Assembly: GCA_021432605.1 (NCBI GenBank)
Contig: MU271145.1
Span: 2,790,001-2,854,000, forward strand
DNA from: Coniochaeta sp. PMI_546
Taxonomy: Eukaryota > Ascomycota > Sordariomycetes > Coniochaetales > Coniochaetaceae
Reading direction: 5' to 3'
Length of the DNA: 64,000 bases
Made by a program: the position numbers and the translations under genes. Position 1 is the first letter of the stretch, and the number at the start of each line of letters is the position of its first letter. The notes beneath the pieces were generated by a model, which saw nothing but the letters and a program-made list of their open reading frames with translations, was not told the origin of the DNA and ran no database searches. Positions 56,951 through 64,000 of this stretch are shown in pieces.

Positions 56951-58776
56951 ATGGTGGGCGTCCCGGGCAAGTATAAGGGCTGCGAAACCTGCCGCGCGCG
57001 GAGAGTAAAGGTAAAAATATCCTCTTGTCACACTCGGTGCGGGACTTCGGCGCCCCCTTAACGGTCGCTTTTTGCCCTCCGCCAGCGAGGGGGAAATACT
57101 AACAAGTCTAAAAACTCTCAGTGCGATAATCAGCGACCATACTGCAAGAAGTGCCTCGACAACGGGCGGCAGTGTGCTGGCTACGAGCGCGAGACAGTCT
57201 TCATCATCGGGACCATCCAGGACGAAGGCCGATGTTCGTCACATCCCCCGCGCGTTGTCAAGTCGACGACAAGGCGCGGAGGCAAGACTTCAAAGAAGAA
57301 GGAGGAGGAGCAGGAGGAGGAGGAGGAGGAGAGACTGGCACCTGTTCCCATCGAACCCTTCCAGCCTGCCTGGGACGACCTGATCAGCTTATCGAACGCG
57401 GGGAAGCAGTACAGGATCCAGATAGCAGCGCTTCAGACCACGCTGCAGGCAGTTGTGCGCGGTAAGGATGAGGCAGGCTCGTCTCAATTCTCGTTGATCT
57501 CATTTCCGCCGTACGAGCCGTCCAATCCGCAGCCATTCTTGAGGGATGACGACTTCGACCTGCGGTCGCAGTGTCTGGTGCATCTCGACGAGGATGCGGG
57601 CGGTGATGCCATGGATGCCGACGACACGGACATGAACATCACCGATAGCATCTGCTTGTTCCTGTACGAGGTAGGTCCTTCTTGCCTTTGCAGAGACACA
57701 GCGAGAGAGAGAGAGAGAGAGAGATGCAGGCTAACAGACGACATCGCTTCAAAAAGCACAACAACTCGGTCATGTTCAGCAACCAGGCACCGTGGCGAGA
57801 CCCATCTGTCCAGGCCAACCTGGTAAGACAGGCTGGACCGGCCAACTTCCGCACGTTTCCAAACCATCACTTCTTCGTCAGGGTCTATCGACACAATGCT
57901 GTAAGTTTTGATCTAATTTCTTCCCTCGAGAAAAGAAATGACACTCAACGACAAAAACCCCATCAAAAGATCTGCGCCGCCCTCCTGAACCGGAAATCCA
58001 GCTTCCTCTCCTCGCCAGAATGGCTCAGCACCCCGTGGGAGGTCCACCCCAAATCCCCCTTCGACCGCCTCCTCGACATAATCGTCTTCCTGCCCTCCCT
58101 CTTCTCCCGCGCCGACCGCATCTTCCCGCACGACCCGACCCTCCAGCGGCGACTGATGGCCCAGGACCTGCTCGCCAACTGCCTGAGCCTGGAGCGCCAG
58201 CTCGAAGCGTGGCACGCCGCCGCCGACCCGGGCTCTTCCTCCTCTTCCTCCTCCTCCCCCACCATCTACTGGATCGAGGACCCAGACCCAGACCCCACCT
58301 CCGAATCCGCCGCAGCCCAGATCCCCTTCGCCGACACCTTCGCCTTCTCCTCGGCCCTGGCAGCCGCCACGACGATCTACTACTGGACGTCCCTCATCCT
58401 CCTGTACCCGTGCATCGAGCGCCTGCACGAGGCCATCTTCCACCGCGTCATGGACGCCTTCCCGCAGACCGAGCCCTCCCTCCCGCGCCACCTGCGCCTC
58501 GACCCCCACCGCTACTCGGCCCTCAAGGTCCGCGAGCTGGCCGCCTGCGTCTGCCGGGCTCTCGACTTCGCCCTCAACGCCACCGTGCAGCCGGACCTGC
58601 TCGTCGTGCCGCTCTACGTGGTGCAGGAGTTCTACCGGGGCATCAACGAGAGCGCCGGCGACGGGCAGCTGGAGCTCATGTGGTGCGAGGGGTTTAGGGC
58701 CAGGCTGCAGATTAAAGGGGGGGATATTGCTGATGTTGTTAGGGGGAGGAGGTGGAGGGACTTGGCGGCTTGGTGA
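56951..58776 (+). CDS. Zn2Cys6 fungal transcription factor
   Basis: Four exons: 56951..57010, 57122..57670, 57757..57900 and 57970..58776 (introns of 111, 86 and 69 nt); 519 residues. The binuclear zinc cluster is split by the first intron and reads C-x2-C-x6-C-x6-C-x2-C-x6-C (residues 11-38, CETCRARRVKC then YCKKCLDNGRQC). A Lys/Glu-rich low-complexity stretch and a linker follow, then the family-specific C-terminal region (LFLYEHNNSVMFSNQAPW, NHHFFVRVYRHNAICAALLNR, WEVHPKSPFDRLLDI). The acceptor after exon 2 was chosen at AAAAG|CAC because it alone restores LYEHNNS and has a CTAAC branch site. The protein is expected to bind CGG-type sites in the nucleus; no cluster of pathway genes lies beside it. 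The second intron holds an 11-copy GA repeat. Confidence 0.85.
57703..57724 (+). repeat. (GA)11 microsatellite inside an intron
   Basis: Eleven GA units lie within the 86-nt second intron of the Zn2Cys6 gene, between the donor and the branch site. Length changes here would alter intron size but not the protein. Confidence 0.85.
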
Positions 58777-61671
58777 ATGATGGTGCTTTTTTTTTATTCT
58801 TGGTGGAGGATATTTGAGGCACGCGTGGGGGGTTTTTTGTTTGCTTTGGAGGGAAGTTAGGGAGGGGAGGAATGATGGCTTTCAGCTGGACTGGAGGTGG
58901 AGATTAGCACTCGTGGATCCTACTGGGAGACCACATGGAAGGGGGAGATTCCTCTGGAGAAGGAGACATGGATGGAGAAGCGACTGTGGTCGTTATCCAT
59001 TCAGGGGAATGTACTGTGTAAGGATATCGGCACTCGTACAAGGGGATAGGAAGGACAGCTTGATATCTGTTGGTTACTGATTTGTCGCTCATCCATACGG
59101 ACCATACCCGCCTGCATGACTCGAGCACAGCATCTAGGTTCCCCCCTAATGATCCAGGCTAGATACACCAGCGGTCCACATCCCACAGACGAGGATGCGG
59201 CTCATCTGAAAAATCTTAACGACGCCCGCCTCCAGCAGCGGGGATGTAGCTCATCTGGTAGAGCGCGTGCTTAGCATCCATCTGACGAGTGAATCGTCAG
59301 CACATGCTCCTGCACGAGGTACTGGGTTCGACTCCCAGCTTCTCCACGGTTTCGTTTCGTCTCTTTTTTTTTTCGCTTCCGGGACATCCATACCCAAAGC
59401 ATCCACCACCCAACAATTAGACCTCCCAACCCTCCTCACATCGTGCTCAAGCGTGGATGTGGTTTGGCCAAGACACACCCAGGCGGTGAGCACAAGACGA
59501 AAGAACCGGACCGAAAGGCTGACCCCAGACTTGTCAGTCGAGTCGGACGAAAAACTCCCCAAAATCCGAAAGCGTCGCATCGGGGATCTGTGATACCTTC
59601 CTTTCAGGTACCTCCCTTGGCCGCATGGGGCCACGCACGCAAATGGTTACACGAACCACTCGACCAGAGAATAGGCGCGCGGAGACGCCGGACATGGCCG
59701 AGGCTCACAGCCACATTGCATGTCCTCGACGTCCGACAGACCACACCAGGCAGGTTCCGCGCAGTCTATCATAATGTGCAGACCGGATTCCACATGGAGT
59801 AGAAGACCCGAATGCCACACCCCCAGAGGAATGAGAGACAGGGTGTCAGCAGGAGCCAAGTAACCGGTAGTCCCGGGCGAACGAATCCGGCATGTTAGCC
59901 CCGACGTGCGTGATGGGCTTCGGCGAGGGGGCATTGGTAAGCCGGTGCATGGTGCAGAAAGTTGTTCCTCGACCATACTTGGGTCTGTAATGCAGGAAGA
60001 ACGGGGGGAAGGGAAATTCCGCTCGTGACGTGTGCCAATTTATTGCTCGAAGGAGCATGGGGACGCAACGGCATTCAACCTTTTTGTGCATCATAGGGCT
60101 GAGCACCAAATACGTCCCTTCTAGGTTCTCGGGTCAGCAGGGAGACCACATGGGATTAAGCTTAGAAGTGCAACTAGTTCTTTGAGCTTGACCCGAAGTG
60201 GATAACAGGACCGGGGAAGACTCAGAGGTTTGGCATTGAGATGTGCTTATGTAGTTCATGAGGAGGGGATACTTGTTGAGCAATACGCGTGCTGTTCCAA
60301 GCAAAAGTAGAAAGCTTCCCACGCAACTTGAGGCGTGTCCGTCTGGAAGGTTGGGCTGGCTTACATCTGACGAGCCAGATGTAGCCAGGATAATCACGGA
60401 TTATAAAACATGGGATAAAAGAAAGGCCCCCACTTAGAGGTCTTCAAATGATCATGGCGATGTCGGACGACAGCGGAACGGGATGATCTGATGGATCATC
60501 TTTCTATGGGACGAGAACACAAGACGAACAGAGTACATAGTTCAACCCAAGAGTAACATGAAGTAAAGAAGGGAAGAAACCTAAGAGATAGTGGCAATGG
60601 CAGCAGCGGGTAAAGACGGCCCGGCCAGGAACTGGGGGCTAAATGGCAGGCCGACTGGGTGAAGCAGAGGTTGTCGGAGGCGTGGTTGCTCGCCTGCAGG
60701 CTCAAGACGTGCCGTTCATGCGGTCTGGCTTCGGGTCCAGGGCAGGCAACATGATCCGCGAAACACCACACCTTGCACACTTTCTACTAGGGCTAGAGAG
60801 AATGTGAACAGTGGTAGGGAACTCTAGACATTTCAACACGCAGGATTGGCATGGCATGCCTTGATGAGAAGGGCAGAAGTGAACTAGGCGAAAGTCGTAA
60901 TGTTAGCGAACGAGGAGAAATTGTCTGGGATAGACCTCCAATCGTTTTGGCTCGAGGTCCAGAACAGGCGCAGTCGTCCAGTCAGAGGAGCAAGGAGGCA
61001 AATGCTACCTTTGACTCGATACCCCAAGTGATCGTCGGCATGGACATGGGAGCCGGCGTGGCCTGCTCGGGATGGGTCACGAGTGTTTTGGGCAGCCATG
61101 GGTGTTGTTAGCAAGCCTGGCAAGGTATGCGATGGCGTGCATTCGACTCGCATCCAAGGCCGACGTGGCTGTAGGCCACAGGCCCCTAGGATGTACGATG
61201 CAAGGATGTTCGGGCTGAGAGATGGCGAGAGTCGATCATTGGCAGGATGGTGTCGATGTCGACTGTCGAGGTCAGAGAAGCCCAAACCAGCACAAGAGGG
61301 CGCGTGTTTCAGAGTCCCGGTTGGGTGTCTTTCGTTATGCGTCTGGCTCTCCTTTTTTCCTTCTCTGGGCCGTCTGAACTGCTGTGGAAAGGGATCTATA
61401 AACCCGAGATGGCCAGCTCGAGTCAATGCAAGCCCGTTAGTAGATCTGATCTCTTTAACGCTTTTCCGGTGTGTCGTTGAAAAAAGTGAAGCTATTCAGA
61501 GCAGCATTCATTCCAGTTGCTCAGTCGCTCTTTCCCTGGGCTCCATTAATTAATTAATTACTGTGACCCCTGTCTTGGCCCCAACACGCTTATCGATAGC
61601 AGTCCTGCAGCTACTGCTAGCGCCCGCAAGGTACCCTAAGTCCAGGTGTCCTAAGTCCAAGGTACACAGCC
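58777..61671. other. 2.9-kb region holding only a tRNA gene
   Basis: Apart from the tRNA-Ala at 59.2 kb no gene is supported; short open frames on both strands lack domains. Upstream of the alpha-actinin ATG there is a TTAATTAATTAATTA run (about 61547-61561) and a repeated CCTAAGTCCA motif (61634-61643 and 61650-61659), which probably belong to its promoter or 5' untranslated region. Confidence 0.45.
59240..59346 (+). tRNA. tRNA-Ala (anticodon AGC) with intron
   Basis: The cloverleaf is complete. The acceptor stem GGGGATG pairs with CTTCTCC and has the G3-U70 pair that identifies alanine tRNAs. The D stem is GCTC/GAGC, the anticodon stem CGTGC/GCACG, and the T arm CTGGG-TTCGACT-CCCAG. The anticodon AGC is at 59273-59275. 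A 34-nt intron (59277-59310) sits at the canonical place one base after the anticodon and folds into a 7-bp hairpin (CTGACGA/TCGTCAG). Mature length is 73 nt with discriminator A. One U-U mismatch (positions 6 and 67) weakens the acceptor stem. Confidence 0.93.
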
Positions 61672-64000
61672 ATGTCTCTGGGGCAAGACAGCGGTGGTGG
61701 CACTGGTGGCACTGGTCGCCAGCTGCCCACCAATCAATTGCCGGGCAACGCCGACAGCGTGGAGAAGTTCCCCGAGTATTGTTTACAAAATGCTGCCAGC
61801 CTCGTCACCGCCGGAACGACGCCGACACCGGTACATACTAGCAACAAGGACTTGTTGGCCAATCTTGGAACTCCCAGTCTTGGAACTGCCGATTTTGGAC
61901 GACAAAAGATATCCACGCAACAAGGCCGCCCGTCATCGCTCTCCATCCAGTCTGTCGCTTCTTCCGACTGTTCTTCAGCATCTTCCCTCCTCGACAAAGA
62001 CAGCACCCCGTTCGACTCGCGCCGATCCTCCATCATAAGCAGTGCATCGTCCCACACGAGCCATTCCTCCTCCCACTCGCAGTCCCCACAACAGCCCCTG
62101 TGCAGCTCTCCGGAGGAACAGCACCAGCACCAGCACCAGACTCCCCTGCCCAGGAGCCGCCACAACGCAAAACAGCTGCATGCCGCCCGCCTGCAGCGTT
62201 CAGGCTCGACCAGCCTAGCCACCGTCTCCAGAAAGGACGGCTCCTCCCCGACCTCCAAGTCGAGACAGCAGCGCTTCCGCAAGAACAGCTCCCAACCCGG
62301 CGACGCCCTCGCCGCCACCGAACCCCCCCACGAGCAGGGCCTGACGAGGATGGCCTTTGCCGAGCAGCAGCGCTGGATCACGGTCCAGCAAAAGACCTTC
62401 ACCAAATGGCTCAACACCAAGATCGAGGCCAGGAGCCTCGAGGTCAAGGACCTGGTGCAGGACCTGAGCGACGGCGTCATGCTCATACACCTGCTCGAGT
62501 GCCTGTCCAACGAGAGCCTGGGCCGCTACGCCGCCAAACCGAAACTGAGGGTGCAGCGCTTCGAGAACGCCAACATAGCCCTGGATTTCATCAAGTCGAG
62601 GGGCATCCAGATGACCAACATCGGCGCCGAGGACGTGGTTGACGGCAACAGAAAGATCATCCTGGGCCTGATATGGACGCTTATCCTGAGGTTCACCATC
62701 AACGACATCAACGAGGAGGGCATGACGGCCAAGGAGGGCCTGCTGCTCTGGTGCCAGCGGAAGACGGCGTGCTACGACGAGGTCGACGTCAGGGACTTCA
62801 GCGCGAGCTGGAACGACGGCCTGGCCTTCTGCGCGCTGTTCGACATCCACAGGCCGGATCTGATCGACTACGACGCGCTGGACAAGTCGGACCACAGGGG
62901 CAACATGCAGATGGCGTTCGACATTGCGCACAAGGAGATCGGCATCCCGAAGCTGCTGGACGTCGAGGACGTGTGCGACGTGGCCAAGCCCGACGAGAGG
63001 AGTCTGATGACGTACATCGCCTACTGGTTCCACGCCTTCTCGCAGATGGAAAAGGTCGAGAACGCGGGGAGGAGGGTGGAGAAGTTTGTCAACAACATGC
63101 AAGGGGCGTGGGAGATGCAGAGCGCGTACGAGAGGCGGATGGCGGAGCTCCTGAAGGCCGTGCGGGCACAGATAGTCGCCTGGCAGGACGCCAGGTTCGA
63201 GGGCAGCTATGCGGACGCGAAGAAGCAGGCCGCCGAGTTCGCGGCGTACAAGAGGGGGAAGAAGAGGGATTGGGTGGCGGAGAAGAGCGACCTGGCCACG
63301 CTGCTGGGCAACATCAAAACTAAGTTGGGCACATACAGGTTGAGGCCGTACGAGCCCCCGGCTGATTTAAGGTTGGAGGTTATGGACCAGGCGTGGGCGG
63401 ATATGGCGAAGGCCGAGATGACGAGGGGTCAACTTATCAATGAGACTATCCGAGAGTAAGTTTCGTCCCGAGTGATAGGCCCTGCATTTTATTTGGTACC
63501 ACCCAGCAGCTATTAACACGGGGAACAAGCATCAAAAACGCCCTGAGGAAATCCTTCGCCGACAAGGCAAACGACTTTGCACTCGCGCTCAACACGATGC
63601 AGCTCGCCATATCCGGGCTGGAAGGCGACGTCGAAGACCAACTGCACCACGTGCGCAAGCTATCCGAGAACCTGGCGCCGCTCGACGCCTACCTGGAGAC
63701 CATCGCGGCCGTGGACGCCAAGTGCGAGGAGGCCAACATCGAGGAGAACGACTTCACGACGTACACGTACGACGAGCTGTGCTACGAGCTGTCGCTCGTA
63801 AAGACGTCGGTCTCTAAGAAACTCGCCTTTCTCGAGAACCAGATCGTGGCGCGCAACATGACGAACCTGACCCCGATCCAGCTCGAGGAGTTCGAGTCCG
63901 TCTTCCGGCACTTTGACCGGGACGACTCCAACAGCCTGGCGGAGCTGGAGTTCTCGGCCGCGCTGGCGAGCTTGGGGCTGGTGTTCAGCGAGGACGAGAT
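61672..64000 (+). CDS. alpha-actinin (actin cross-linking protein), 3' end outside window
   Basis: Two exons are visible, 61672..63455 and 63530..>64000, with a 74-nt intron (GTAAGT donor, AACAAG acceptor). Residues 1-226 are a Ser/Gln/His-rich disordered extension. The actin-binding pair of calponin-homology domains follows: CH1 around 235-340 (WITVQQKTFTKWLNTKIEA, LLECLSNESLGRYA, LIWTLILRFTI) and CH2 around 350-460 (GLLLWCQRKTACY, SWNDGLAFCALFDIHRPDLIDY, YIAYWFHAFSQME). Spectrin-type helices come next, and exon 2 ends in the first EF-hand (FESVFRHFDRDDSNSLAELEF). In fungi this protein bundles actin at septation sites and hyphal tips. A start at the internal ATG 62350 would remove the extension; extensions of this kind also occur in filamentous relatives. 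Confidence 0.93.

Noticed and set aside
1-64000. CRISPR arrays, integrases, insertion sequences, complete transposons, secondary-metabolite cluster
   Set aside because: No repeat-spacer pattern, terminal repeats, transposase motifs, or polyketide or nonribosomal synthetase domains are visible; the single Zn2Cys6 regulator has no biosynthetic neighbours.

Overview
The window is nuclear DNA of a filamentous ascomycete (Pezizomycotina, most likely a Sordariomycete). The support is: short spliceosomal introns (mostly 57-90 nt) with GT-AG ends and CTAAC/CTGAC-type branch sites; fungal-only families (Pth11/SAT4-type rhodopsin-domain protein, Zn2Cys6 regulator, DUF5672 proteins, serine/threonine-rich GPI proteins); and filamentous-fungus versions of housekeeping proteins. 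There is no operon structure, CRISPR array, recognisable transposon or rDNA. The species cannot be named from the sequence.

Layout, left to right. 0.7-15.3 kb is a fairly compact housekeeping block: a PXA-domain protein (-), an NFKBIL1-like protein (+), a patatin-fold protein whose catalytic residues are missing (-), a small Ser/Ala-rich secreted protein (-), the TORC2 subunit SIN1/AVO1 (-), a PRCC-family protein (+) and a conserved fungal protein of unknown function (-). 15.3-23.4 kb is gene-poor and holds one Ser/Thr-rich GPI-type cell-surface protein. 23.4-29.0 kb is one large eight-exon gene (-) that joins a sacsin/NO VEIN-like GHKL ATPase to a C-terminal nuclease-fold (NOV/DUF3883-like) domain, with an in-frame TGA just before the C-terminal domain. 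31-37 kb has a C2H2 zinc-finger protein (+) and a lysine/glutamate-rich protein of unknown function (-). 39-43 kb has a rhodopsin-domain membrane protein (+) and a secreted chitin deacetylase flanked by two CBM18 modules (-). 45.8-50.7 kb carries two divergently transcribed DUF5672 paralogues. 51.8-55.1 kb has the proteasome alpha-4 subunit PRE6 (-, with a 7-nt microexon) divergent from a mitochondrial FAD-linked D-2-hydroxyacid dehydrogenase (+). 57-58.8 kb has a Zn2Cys6 regulator (+), 59.2 kb an intron-containing tRNA-Ala, and 61.7 kb to the end an alpha-actinin gene that runs off the window.

The genes are mostly functionally independent. Links that can be drawn are divergent pairs that may share promoters (PXA/NFKBIL1-like, SIN1/PRCC, PRE6/D-2-hydroxyacid dehydrogenase, the DUF5672 pair) and a cell-wall theme (chitin deacetylase, two Ser/Thr/Ala-rich surface proteins, DUF5672 type II membrane proteins). 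The observations most worth follow-up are the GHKL-ATPase/nuclease gene with its in-frame stop, the active-site-dead patatin, the head-to-head DUF5672 pair and the 7-nt microexon. Exon joins below were worked out by hand from splice signals and reading-frame closure; none has been tested against RNA.
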